From positions 1,922,001-1,986,000 of the forward strand of contig CM065312.1 of NCBI GenBank assembly GCA_033032175.1: a stretch of 64,000 nucleotides of DNA, written 5' to 3'. The position numbers and the translations under genes are program-made. Shown piece after piece: positions 35,572-49,553 of this stretch; within the stretch, counting starts at the first letter, position 1; the number at the start of each line of letters is the position of its first letter. Below the pieces are notes generated by a model. The model made no database searches. It had not been told where the DNA came from and saw only the letters and a program-made list of their open reading frames with translations. Source of the stretch: Saturnia japonica. Lineage: Eukaryota > Arthropoda > Insecta > Lepidoptera > Saturniidae.

Positions 35572-38500
35572 ATGATACATGTTCACGCGCGGTGTAAGGG
35601 GGCGGGCAGGATCGGTCTCGAGGTGTCGAATAAATCTACCGGGGCCAGAGATTTAAATCAAACAGGTTATTGTATGATTAAACGGTTTTGATGGCGGTAT
35701 TGCGTTTGATATATTTATATATGATTGTCTTAATAAATTATTTGAACTCGTAATGGTTCAGTGGTAAGTAATCCGGATACCGTGTCATTTGATATAGGTT
35801 CGAATGATACATGTTCACGCGCCGGTGTAAGGGGGCGGGCAGGATCGGTCTCGAGGTGTCGAATAAATCTACCGGGGCCAGAGATTAAATCAAACAGGTT
35901 ATTGTATGATTAAACGGTTTTGATGGCGGTATTGCGTTTGATATATTTATATATGATTGTCTTAATAAATTATTTGAACTCGTAATGGTTCAGTGGTAAG
36001 TAATCCGGATACCGTGTCATTTGATATAGGTTCGAATGATACATGTTCACGCGCCGGTGTAAGGGGGCGGGCAGGATCGGTCTCGAGGTGTCGAATAAAT
36101 CTACCGGGGCCAGAGATTTAAATCAAACAGGTTATTGTATGATTAAACGGTTTTGATGGCGGTATTGCGTTTGATATATTTATATATGATTGTCTTAATA
36201 AATTATTTGAACTCGTAATGGTTCAGTGGTAAGTAATCCGGATACCGTGTCATTTGATATAGGTTCGAATGATACATGTTCACGCGCCGGTGTAAGGGGG
36301 CGGGCAGGATCGGTCTCGAGGTGTCGAATAAATCTACCGGGGCCAGAGATTTAAATCAAACAGGTTATTGTATGATTAAACGGTTTTGATGGCGGTATTG
36401 CGTTTGATATATTTATATATGATTGTCTTAATAAATTATTTGAACTCGTAATGGTTCAGTGGTAAGTAATCCGGATACCGTGTCATTTGATATAGGTTCG
36501 AATGATACATGTTCACGCGCCGGTGTAAGGGGGCGGGCAGGATCGGTCTCGAGGTGTCGAATAAATCTACCGGGGCCAGAGATTTAAATCAAACAGGTTA
36601 TTGTATGATTAAACGGTTTTGATGGCGGTATTGCGTTTGATATATTTATATATGATTGTCTTAATAAATTATTTGAACTCGTAATGGTTCAGTGGTAAGT
36701 AATCCGGATACCGTGTCATTTGATATAGGTTCGAATGATACATGTTCACGCGCCGGTGTAAGGGGGCGGGCAGGATCGGTCTCGAGGTGTCGAATAAATC
36801 TACCGGGGCCAGAGATTTAAATCAAACAGGTTATTGTATGATTAAACGGTTTTGATGGCGGTATTGCGTTTGATATATTTATATATGATTGTCTTAATAA
36901 ATTATTTGAACTCGTAATGGTTCAGTGGTAAGTAATCCGGATACCGTGTCATTTGATATAGGTTCGAATGATACATGTTCACGCGCCGGTGTAAGGGGGC
37001 GGGCAGGATCGGTCTCGAGGTGTCGAATAAATCTACCGGGGCCAGAGATTTAAATCAAACAGGTTATTGTATGATTAAACGGTTTTGATGGCGGTATTGC
37101 GTTTGATATATTTATATATGATTGTCTTAATAAATTATTTGAACTCGTAATGGTTCAGTGGTAAGTAATCCGGATACCGTGTCATTTGATATAGGTTCGA
37201 ATGATACATGTTCACGCGCCGGTGTAAGGGGGCGGGCAGGATCGGTCTCGAGGTGTCGAATAAATCTACCGGGGCCAGAGATTTAAATCAAACAGGTTAT
37301 TGTATGATTAAACGGTTTTGATGGCGGTATTGCGTTTGATATATTTATATATGATTGTCTTAATAAATTATTTGAACTCGTAATGGTTCAGTGGTAAGTA
37401 ATCCGGATACCGTGTCATTTGATATAGGTTCGAATGATACATGTTCACGCGCCGGTGTAAGGGGGCGGGCAGGATCGGTCTCGAGGTGTCGAATAAATCT
37501 ACCGGGGCCAGAGATTTAAATCAAACAGGTTATTGTATGATTAAACGGTTTTGATGGCGGTATTGCGTTTGATATATTTATATATGATTGTCTTAATAAA
37601 TTATTTGAACTCGTAATGGTTCAGTGGTAAGTAATCCGGATACCGTGTCATTTGATATAGGTTCGAATGATACATGTTCACGCGCCGGTGTAAGGGGGCG
37701 GGCAGGATCGGTCTCGAGGTGTCGAATAAATCTACCGGGGCCAGAGATTTAAATCGAACAGGTTATTGTATGATTAAACGGTTTTGATGGCGGTATTGCG
37801 TTTGATATATTTATATATGATTGTCTTAATAAATTATTTGAACTCGTAATGGTTCAGTGGTAAGTAATCCGGATACCGTGTCATTTGATATAGGTTCGAA
37901 TGATACATGTTCACGCGCCGGTGTAAGGGGGCGGGCAGGATCGGTCTCGAGGTGTCGAATAAATCTACCGGGGCCAGAGATTTAAATCAAACAGGTTATT
38001 GTATGATTAAACGGTTTTGATGGCGGTATTGCGTTTGATATATTTATATATGATTGTCTTAATAAATTATTTGAACTCGTAATGGTTCAGTGGTAAGTAA
38101 TCCGGATACCGTGTCATTTGATATAGGTTCGAATGATACATGTTCACGCGCCGGTGTAAGGGGGCGGGCAGGATCGGTCTCGAGGTGTCGAATAAATCTA
38201 CCGGGGCCAGAGATTTAAATCAAACAGGTTATTGTATGATTAAACGGTTTTGATGGCGGTATTGCGTTTGATATATTTATATATGATTGTCTTAATAAAT
38301 TATTTGAACTCGTAATGGTTCAGTGGTAAGTAATCCGGATACCGTGTCATTTGATATAGGTTCGAATGATACATGTTCACGCGCCGGTGTAAGGGGGCGG
38401 GCAGGATCGGTCTCGAGGTGTCGAATAAATCTACCGGGGCCAGAGATTTAAATCAAACAGGTTATTGTATGATTAAACGGTTTTGATGGCGGTATTGCGT

Positions 38501-41500
38501 TTGATATATTTATATATGATTGTCTTAATAAATTATTTGAACTCGTAATGGTTCAGTGGTAAGTAATCCGGATACCGTGTCATTTGATATAGGTTCGAAT
38601 GATACATGTTCACGCGCCGGTGTAAGGGGGCGGGCAGGATCGGTCTCGAGGTGTCGAATAAATCTACCGGGGCCAGAGATTTAAATCAAACAGGTTATTG
38701 TATGATTAAACGGTTTTGATGGCGGTATTGCGTTTGATATATTTATATATGATTGTCTTAATAAATTATTTGAACTCGTAATGGTTCAGTGGTAAGTAAT
38801 CCGGATACCGTGTCATTTGATATAGGTTCGAATGATACATGTTCACGCGCCGGTGTAAGGGGGCGGGCAGGATCGGTCTCGAGGTGTCGAATAAATCTAC
38901 CGGGGCCAGAGATTTAAATCAAACAGGTTATTGTATGATTAAACGGTTTTGATGGCGGTATTGCGTTTGATATATTTATATATGATTGTCTTAATAAATT
39001 ATTTGAACTCGTAATGGTTCAGTGGTAAGTAATCCGGATACCGTGTCATTTGATATAGGTTCGAATGATACATGTTCACGCGCCGGTGTAAGGGGGCGGG
39101 CAGGATCGGTCTCGAGGTGTCGAATAAATCTACCGGGGCCAGAGATTTAAATCAAACAGGTTATTGTATGATTAAACGGTTTTGATGGCGGTATTGCGTT
39201 TGATATATTTATATATGATTGTCTTAATAAATTATTTGAACTCGTAATGGTTCAGTGGTAAGTAATCCGGATACCGTGTCATTTGATATAGGTTCGAATG
39301 ATACATGTTCACGCGCCGGTGTAAGGGGGCGGGCAGGATCGGTCTCGAGGTGTCGAATAAATCTACCGGGGCCAGAGATTTAAATCAAACAGGTTATTGT
39401 ATGATTAAACGGTTTTGATGGCGGTATTGCGTTTGATATATTTATATATGATTGTCTTAATAAATTATTTGAACTCGTAATGGTTCAGTGGTAAGTAATC
39501 CGGATACCGTGTCATTTGATATAGGTTCGAATGATACATGTTCACGCGCCGGTGTAAGGGGGCGGGCAGGATCGGTCTCGAGGTGTCGAATAAATCTACC
39601 GGGGCCAGAGATTTAAATCAAACAGGTTATTGTATGATTAAACGGTTTTGATGGCGGTATTGCGTTTGATATATTTATATATGATTGTCTTAATAAATTA
39701 TTTGAACTCGTAATGGTTCAGTGGTAAGTAATCCGGATACCGTGTCATTTGATATAGGTTCGAATGATACATGTTCACGCGCCGGTGTAAGGGGGCGGGC
39801 AGGATCGGTCTCGAGGTGTCGAATAAATCTACCGGGGCCAGAGATTTAAATCAAACAGGTTATTGTATGATTAAACGGTTTTGATGGCGGTATTGCGTTT
39901 GATATATTTATATATGATTGTCTTAATAAATTATTTGAACTCGTAATGGTTCAGTGGTAAGTAATCCGGATACCGTGTCATTTGATATAGGTTCGAATGA
40001 TACATGTTCACGCGCCGGGTGTAAGGGGGCGGGCAGGATCGGTCTCGAGGTGTCGAATAAATCTACCGGGGCCAGAGATTTAAATCAAACAGGTTATTGT
40101 ATGATTAAACGGTTTTGATGGCGGTATTGCGTTTGATATATTTATATATGATTGTCTTAATAAATTATTTGAACTCGTAATGGTTCAGTGGTAAGTAATC
40201 CGGATACCGTGTCATTTGATATAGGTTCGAATGATACATGTTCACGCGCCGGTGTAAGGGGGCGGGCAGGATCGGTCTCGAGGTGTCGAATAAATCTACC
40301 GGGGCCAGAGATTTAAATCAAACAGGTTATTGTATGATTAAACGGTTTTGATGGCGGTATTGCGTTTGATATATTTATATATGATTGTCTTAATAAATTA
40401 TTTGAACTCGTAATGGTTCAGTGGTAAGTAATCCGGATACCGTGTCATTTGATATAGGTTCGAATGATACATGTTCACGCGCCGGTGTAAGGGGGCGGGC
40501 AGGATCGGTCTCGAGGTGTCGAATAAATCTACCGGGGCCAGAGATTTAAATCAAACAGGTTATTGTATGATTAAACGGTTTTGATGGCGGTATTGCGTTT
40601 GATATATTTATATATGATTGTCTTAATAAATTATTTGAACTCGTAATGGTTCAGTGGTAAGTAATCCGGATACCGTGTCATTTGATATAGGTTCGAATGA
40701 TACATGTTCACGCGCCGGTGTAAGGGGGCGGGCAGGATCGGTCTCGAGGTGTCGAATAAATCTACCGGGGCCAGAGATTTAAATCAAACAGGTTATTGTA
40801 TGATTAAACGGTTTTGATGGCGGTATTGCGTTTGATATTTTATATATGATTGTCTTAATAAATTATTTGAACTCGTAATGGTTCAGTGGTAAGTAATCCG
40901 GATACCGTGTCATTTGATATAGGTTCGAATGATACATGTTCACGCGCCGGTGTAAGGGGGCGGGCAGGATCGGTCTCGAGGTGTCGAATAAATCTACCGG
41001 GGCCAGAGATTTAAATCAAACAGGTTATTGTATGATTAAACGGTTTTGATGGCGGTATTGCGTTTGAATATTTATATATGATTGTCTTAATAAATTATTT
41101 GAACTCGTAATGGTTCAGTGGTAAGTAATCCGGATACCGTGTCATTTGATATAGGTTCGAATGATACATGTTCACGCGCCGGTGTAAGGGGGCGGGCAGG
41201 ATCGGTCTCGAGGTGTCGAATAAATCTACCGGGGCCAGAGATTTAAATCAAACAGGTTATTGTATGATTAAACGGTTTTGATGGCGGTATTGCGTTTGAT
41301 ATATTTATATATGATTGTCTTAATAAATTATTTGAACTCGTAATGGTTCAGTGGTAAGTAATCCGGATACCGTGTCATTTGATATAGGTTCGAATGATAC
41401 ATGTTCACGCGCCGGTGTAAGGGGGCGGGCAGGATCGGTCTCGAGGTGTCGAATAAATCTACCGGGGCCAGAGATTTAAATCAAACAGGTTATTGTATGA

Positions 41501-44183
41501 TTAAACGGTTTTGATGGCGGTATTGCGTTTGATATATTTATATATGATTGTCTTAATAAATTATTTGAACTCGTAATGGTTCAGTGGTAAGTAATCCGGA
41601 TACCGTGTCATTTGATATAGGTTCGAATGATACATGTTCACGCGCCGGTGTAAGGGGGCGGGCAGGATCGGTCTCGAGGTGTCGAATAAATCTACCGGGG
41701 CCAGAGATTTAAATCAAACAGGTTATTGTATGATTAAACGGTTTTGATGGCGGTATTGCGTTTGATATATTTATATATGATTGTCTTAATAAATTATTTG
41801 AACTCGTAATGGTTCAGTGGTAAGTAATCCGGATACCGTGTCATTTGATATAGGTTCGAATGATACATGTTCACGCGCCGGTGTAAGGGGGCGGGCAGGA
41901 TCGGTCTCGAGGTGTCGAATAAATCTACCGGGGCCAGAGATTTAAATCAAACAGGTTATTGTATGATTAAACGGTTTTGATGGCGGTATTGCGTTTGATA
42001 TATTTATATATGATTGTCTTAATAAATTATTTGAACTCGTAATGGTTCAGTGGTAAGTAATCCGGATACCGTGTCATTTGATATAGGTTCGAATGATACA
42101 TGTTCACGCGCCGGTGTAAGGGGGCGGGCAGGATCGGTCTCGAGGTGTCGAATAAATCTACCGGGGCCAGAGATTTAAATCAAACAGGTTATTGTATGAT
42201 TAAACGGTTTTGATGGCGGTATTGCGTTTGATATATTTATATATGATTGTCTTAATACATTATTTGGACTCGTAATGGTTCAGTGGTAAGTAATCCGGAT
42301 ACCGTGTCATTTGATATAGGTTCGAATGATACATGTTCACGCGCCGGTGTAAGGGGGCGGGCAGGATCGGTCTCGAGGTGTCGAATAAATCTACCGGGGC
42401 CAGAGATTTAAATCAAACAGGTTATTGTATGATTAAACGGTTTTGATGGCGGTATTGCGTTTGATATATTTATATATGATTGTCTTAATAAATTATTTGA
42501 ACTCGTAATGGTTCAGTGGTAAGTAATCCGGATACCGTGTCATTTGATATAGGTTCGAATGATACATGTTCACGCGCCGGTGTAAGGGGGCGGGCAGGAT
42601 CGGTCTCGAGGTGTCGAATAAATCTACCGGGGCCAGAGATTTAAATCAAACAGGTTATTGTATGATTAAACGGTTTTGATGGCGGTATTGCGTTTGATAT
42701 ATTTATATATGATTGTCTTAATAAATTATTTGAACTCGTAATGGTTCAGTGGTAAGTAATCCGGATACCGTGTCATTTGATATAGGTTCGAATGATACAT
42801 GTTCACGCGCCGGTGTAAGGGGGCGGGCAGGATCGGTCTCGAGGTGTCGAATAAATCTACCGGGGCCAGAGATTTAAATCAAACAGGTTATTGTATGATT
42901 AAACGGTTTTGATGGCGGTATTGCGTTTGATATATTTATATATGATTGTCTTAATAATTATTTGAACTCGTAATGGTTCAGTGGTAAGTAATCCGGATAC
43001 CGTGTCATTTGATATAGGTTCGAATGATACATGTTCACGCGCCGGTGTAAGGGGGCGGGCAGGATCGGTCTCGAGGTTCGAATAAATCTACCGGGGCCAG
43101 AGATTTAAATCAAACAGGTTATTGTATGATTAAACGGTTTTGATGGCGGTATTGCGTTTGATATATTTATATATGATTGTCTTAATAAATTATTTGAACT
43201 CGTAATGGTTCAGTGGTAAGTAATCCGGATACCGTGTCATTTGATATAGGTTCGAATGATACATGTTCACGCGCCGGTGTAAGGGGGCGGGCAGGATCGG
43301 TCTCGAGGTGTCGAATAAATCTACCGGGGCCAGAGATTTAAATCAAACAGGTTATTGTATGATTAAACGGTTTTGATGGCGGTATTGCGTTTGATATATT
43401 TATATATGATTGTCTTAATAAATTATTTGAACTCGTAATGGTTCAGTGGTAAGTAATCCGGATACTGTCATTTGATATAGGTTCGAATGATACATGTTCA
43501 CGTGCCGGTGTAAGGGGGCGGGCAGGATCGGTCTCGAGGTGTCGAATAAATCTACCGGGGCCAGAGATTTAAATCGAACAGGTTATTGTATGATTAAACG
43601 GTTTTGATGGCGGTATTGCGTTTGATATATTTATATATGATTGTCTTAATAAATTATTTGAACTCGTAATGGTTCAGTGGTAAGTAATCCGGATACCGTG
43701 TCATTTGATATAGGTTCGAATGATACATGTTCACGCGCCGGTGTAAGGGGGCGGGCAGGATCGGTCTCGAGGTTCGAATAAATCTACCGGGGCCAGAGAT
43801 TTAAATCAAACAGGTTATTGTATGATTAAACGGTTTTGATGGCGGTATTGCGTTTGATATATTTATATATGATTGTCTTAATAAATTATTTGAACTCGTA
43901 ATGGTTCAGTGGTAAGTAATCCGGATACCGTGTCATTTGATATAGGTTCGATGATACATGTTCACGCGCCGGTGTAAGGGGGCGGGCAGGATCGGTCTCG
44001 AGGTGTCGAATAAATCTACCGGGGCCAGAGATTTAAATCAAACAGGTTATTGTATGATTAAACGGTTTTGATGGCGGTATTGCGTTTGATATATTTATAT
44101 ATGATTGTCTTAATAAATTATTTGAACTCGTAATGGTTCAGTGGTAAGTAATCCGGATACCGTGTCATTTGATATAGGTTCGA

Positions 44184-44288
44184 ATGATACATGTTCACGC
44201 GCCGGTGGGGGGGGGGGGGGGGGTATTTGAACTCGTAATGGTTCAGTGGTAAGTAATCCGGATACCGTGTCATTTGATATAGGTTCGA
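44184..44288 (+). repeat. Truncated satellite unit with a 17-G run
   Basis: The unit follows the reference to CGCCGGTG, then becomes a run of 17 G (44207-44223), then resumes at unit position 169 (TATTTGAACTCG). About 144 bases of monomer are missing and replaced by G. Flanking units are normal. Either a real slippage-type deletion or, more likely, a sequencing or assembly artefact. Confidence 0.85.
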
Positions 44289-47200
44289 ATGATACATGTT
44301 CACGCGCCGGTGTAAGGGGGCGGGCAGGATCGGTCTCGAGGTGTCGAATAAATCTACCGGGGCCAGAGATTTAAATCAAACAGGTTATTGTATGATTAAA
44401 CGGTTTTGATGGCGGTATTGCGTTTGATATATTTATATATGATTGTCTTAATAAATTATTTGAACTCGTAATGGTTCAGTGGTAAGTAATCCGGATACCG
44501 TGTCATTTGATATAGGTTCGAATGATACATGTTCACGCGCCGGTGTAAGGGGGCGGGCAGGATCGGTCTCGAGGTGTCGAATAAATCTACCGGGGCCAGA
44601 GATTTAAATCAAACAGGTTATTGTATGATTAAACGGTTTTGATGGCGGTATTGCGTTTGATATATTTATATATGATTGTCTTAATAAATTATTTGAACTC
44701 GTAATGGTTCAGTGGTAAGTAATCCGGATACCGTGTCATTTGATATAGGTTCGAATGATACATGTTCACGCGCCGGTGTAAGGGGGCGGGCAGGATCGGT
44801 CTCGAGGTGTCGAATAAATCTACCGGGGCCAGAGATTTAAATCAAACAGGTTATTGTATGATTAAACGGTTTTGATGGCGGTATTGCGTTTGATATATTT
44901 ATATATGATTGTCTTAATAAATTATTTGAACTCGTAATGGTTCAGTGGTAAGTAATCCGGATACCGTGTCATTTGATATAGGTTCGAATGATACATGTTC
45001 ACGCGCCGGTGTAAGGGGGCGGGCAGGATCGGTCTCGAGGTGTCGAATAAATCTACCGGGGCCAGAGATTTAAATCAAACAGGTTATTGTATGATTAAAC
45101 GGTTTTGATGGCGGTATTGCGTTTGATATATTTATATATGATTGTCTTAATAAATTATTTGAACTCGTAATGGTTCAGTGGTAAGTAATCCGGATACCGT
45201 GTCATTTGATATAGGTTCGAATGATACATGTTCACGCGCCGGTGTAAGGGGGCGGGCAGGATCGGTCTCGAGGTGTCGAATAAATCTACCGGGGCCAGAG
45301 ATTTAAATCAAACAGGTTATTGTATGATTAAACGGTTTTGATGGCGGTATTGCGTTTGATATATTTATTATGATTGTCTTAATAAATTATTTGAACTCGT
45401 AATGGTTCAGTGGTAAGTAATCCGGATACCGTGTCATTTGATATAGGTTCGAATGATACATGTTCACGCGCCGGTGTAAGGGGGCGGGCAGGATCGGTCT
45501 CGAGGTGTCGAATAAATCTACCGGGGCCAGAGATTTAAATCAAACAGGTTATTGTATGATTAAACGGTTTTGATGGCGGTATTGCGTTTGATATATTTAT
45601 ATATGATTGTCTTAATAAATTATTTGAACTCGTAATGGTTCAGTGGTAAGTAATCCGGATACCGTGTCATTTGATATAGGTTCGAATGATACATGTTCAC
45701 GCGCCGGTGTAAGGGGGCGGGCAGGATCGGTCTCGAGGTGTCGAATAAATCTACCGGGGCCAGAGATTTAAATCAAACAGGTTATTGTATGATTAAACGG
45801 TTTTGATGGCGGTATTGCGTTTGATATATTTATATATGATTGTCTTAATAAATTATTTGAACTCGTAATGGTTCAGTGGTAAGTAATCCGGATACCGTGT
45901 CATTTGATATAGGTTCGAATGATACATGTTCACGCGCCGGTGTAAGGGGGCGGGCAGGATCGGTCTCGAGGTGTCGAATAAATCTACCGGGGCCAGAGAT
46001 TTAAATCAAACAGGTTATTGTATGATTAAACGGTTTTGATGGCGGTATTGCGTTTGATATATTTATATATGATTGTCTTAATAAATTATTTGAACTCGTA
46101 ATGGTTCAGTGGTAAGTAATCCGGATACCGTGTCATTTGATATAGGTTCGAATGATACATGTTCACGCGCCGGTGTAAGGGGGCGGGCAGGATCGGTCTC
46201 GAGGTGTCGAATAAATCTACCGGGGCCAGAGATTTAAATCAAACAGGTTATTGTATGATTAAACGGTTTTGATGGCGGTATTGCGTTTGATATATTTATA
46301 TATGATTGTCTTAATAAATTATTTGAACTCGTAATGGTTCAGTGGTAAGTAATCCGGATACCGTGTCATTTGATATAGGTTCGAATGATACATGTTCACG
46401 CGCCGGTGTAAGGGGGCGGGCAGGATCGGTCTCGAGGTGTCGAATAAATCTACCGGGGCCAGAGATTTAAATCAAACAGGTTATTGTATGATTAAACGGT
46501 TTTGATGGCGGTATTGCGTTTGATATATTTATATATGATTGTCTTAATAAATTATTTGAACTCGTAATGGTTCAGTGGTAAGTAATCCGGATACCGTGTC
46601 ATTTGATATAGGTTCGAATGATACATGTTCACGCGCCGGTGTAAGGGGGCGGGCAGGATCGGTCTCGAGGTGTCGAATAAATCTACCGGGGCCAGAGATT
46701 TAAATCAAACAGGTTATTGTATGATTAAACGGTTTTGATGGCGGTATTGCGTTTGATATATTTATATATGATTGTCTTAATAAATTATTTGAACTCGTAA
46801 TGGTTCAGTGGTAAGTAATCCGGATACCGTGTCATTTGATATAGGTTCGAATGATACATGTTCACGCGCCGGTGTAAGGGGGCGGGCAGGATCGGTCTCG
46901 AGGTGTCGAATAAATCTACCGGGGCCAGAGATTTAAATCAAACAGGTTATTGTATGATTAAACGGTTTTGATGGCGGTATTGCGTTTGATATATTTATAT
47001 ATGATTGTCTTAATAAATTATTTGAACTCGTAATGGTTCAGTGGTAAGTAATCCGGATACCGTGTCATTTGATATAGGTTCGAATGATACATGTTCACGC
47101 GCCGGTGTAAGGGGGCGGGCAGGATCGGTCTCGAGGTGTCGAATAAATCTACCGGGGCCAGAGATTTAAATCAAACAGGTTATTGTATGATTAAACGGTT

Positions 47201-49411
47201 TTGATGGCGGTATTGCGTTTGATATATTTATATATGATTGTCTTAATAAATTATTTGAACTCGTAATGGTTCAGTGGTAAGTAATCCGGATACCGTGTCA
47301 TTTGATATAGGTTCGAATGATACATGTTCACGCGCCGGTGTAAGGGGGCGGGCAGGATCGGTCTCGAGGTGTCGAATAAATCTACCGGGGCCAGAGATTT
47401 AAATCAAACAGGTTATTGTATGATTAAACGGTTTTGATGGCGGTATTGCGTTTGATATATTTATATATGATTGTCTTAATAAATTATTTGAACTCGTAAT
47501 GGTTCAGTGGTAAGTAATCCGGATACCGTGTCATTTGATATAGGTTCGAATGATACATGTTCACGCGCCGGTGTAAGGGGGCGGGCAGGATCGGTCTCGA
47601 GGTGTCGAATAAATCTACCGGGGCCAGAGATTTAAATCAAACAGGTTATTGTATGATTAAACGGTTTTGATGGCGGTATTGCGTTTGATATATTTATATA
47701 TGATTGTCTTAATAAATTATTTGAACTCGTAATGGTTCAGTGGTAAGTAATCCGGATACCGTGTCATTTGATATAGGTTCGAATGATACATGTTCACGCG
47801 CCGGTGTAAGGGGGCGGGCAGGATCGGTCTCGAGGTGTCGAATAAATCTACCGGGGCCAGAGATTTAAATCAAACAGGTTATTGTATGATTAAACGGTTT
47901 TGATGGCGGTATTGCGTTTGATATATTTATATATGATTGTCTTAATAAATTATTTGAACTCGTAATGGTTCAGTGGTAAGTAATCCGGATACCGTGTCAT
48001 TTGATATAGGTTCGAATGATACATGTTCACGTGCCGGTGTAAGGGGGCGGGCAGGATCGGTCTCGAGGTGTCGAATAAATCTACCGGGGCCAGAGATTTA
48101 AATCAAACAGGTTATTGTATGATTAAACGGTTTTGATGGCGGTATTGCGTTTGATATATTTATATATGATTGTCTTAATAAATTATTTGAACTCGTAATG
48201 GTTCAGTGGTAAGTAATCCGGATACCGTGTCATTTGATATAGGTTCGAATGATACATGTTCACGCGCCGGTGTAAGGGGGCGGGCAGGATCGGTCTCGAG
48301 GTATCGAATAAATCTACCGGGGCCAGAGATTTAAATCAAACAGGTTATTGTATGATTAAACGGTTTTGATGGCGGTATTGCGTTTGATATATTTATATAT
48401 GATTGTCTTAATAAATTATTTGAACTCGTAATGGTTCAGTGGTAAGTAATCCGGATACCGTGTCATTTGATATAGGTTCGAATGATACATGTTCACGCGC
48501 CGGTGTAAGGGGGCGGGCAGGATCGGTCTCGAGGTGTCGAATAAATCTACCGGGGCCAGAGATTTAAATCAAACAGGTTATTGTATGATTAAACGGTTTT
48601 GATGGCGGTATTGCGTTTGATATATTTATATATGATTGTCTTAATAAATTATTTGAACTCGTAATGGTTCAGTGGTAAGTAATCCGGATACCGTGTCATT
48701 TGATATAGGTTCGAATGATACATGTTCACGGCCGGTGTAAGGGGGCGGGCAGGATCGGTCTCGAGGTGTCGAATAAATCTACCGGGGCCAGAGATTTAAA
48801 TCAAACAGGTTATTGTATGATTAAACGGTTTTGATGGCGGTATTGCGTTTGATATATTTATATATGATTGTCTTAATAAATTATTTGAACTCGTAATGGT
48901 TCAGTGGTAAGTAATCCGGATACCGTGTCATTTGATATAGGTTCGAATGATACATGTTCACGCGCCGGTGTAAGGGGGCGGGCAGGATCGGTCTCGAGGT
49001 TCGAATAAATCTACCGGGGCCAGAGATTTAAATCAAACAGGTTATTGTATGATTAAACGGTTTTGATGGCGGTATTGCGTTTGATATATTTATATATGAT
49101 TGTCTTAATAAATTATTTGAACTCGTAATGGTTCAGTGGTAAGTAATCCGGATACCGTGTCATTTGATATAGGTTCGAATGATACATGTTCACGCGCCGG
49201 TGTAAGGGGGCGGGCAGGATCGGTCTCGAGGTGTCGAATAAATCTACCGGGGCCAGAGATTTAAATCAAACAGGTTATTGTATGATTAAACGGTTTTGAT
49301 GGCGGTATTGCGTTTGATATATTTATATATGATTGTCTTAATAAATTATTTGAACTCGTAATGGTTCAGTGGTAAGTAATCCGGATACCGTGTCATTTGA
49401 TATAGGTTCGA

Positions 49412-49470
49412 ATGATACATGTTCACGCGCCGGTGTAAGGGGGCGGGCAGGATCGGTCTCGAGGTGTCGA

Positions 49471-49541
<71 letters not shown>

Positions 49542-49553
49542 ATATAGGTTCGA
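49412..49553 (+). repeat. Truncated satellite unit with A30-T38 block
   Basis: The unit is normal to GTGTCGAATAA, then has 30 A (49473-49502) and 38 T (49503-49540), and resumes at unit position 221 (GATATAGG). Roughly 150 bases of monomer are replaced by a 68-base A/T palindrome. It is the only such block in the array and is a strong candidate for an artefact or a join between two reads or contigs. Confidence 0.85.

Noticed and set aside
44118..44303. Open frame on the minus strand inside the array
   Set aside because: It exists only because the G run removes stops; it translates satellite sequence with a run of Pro.
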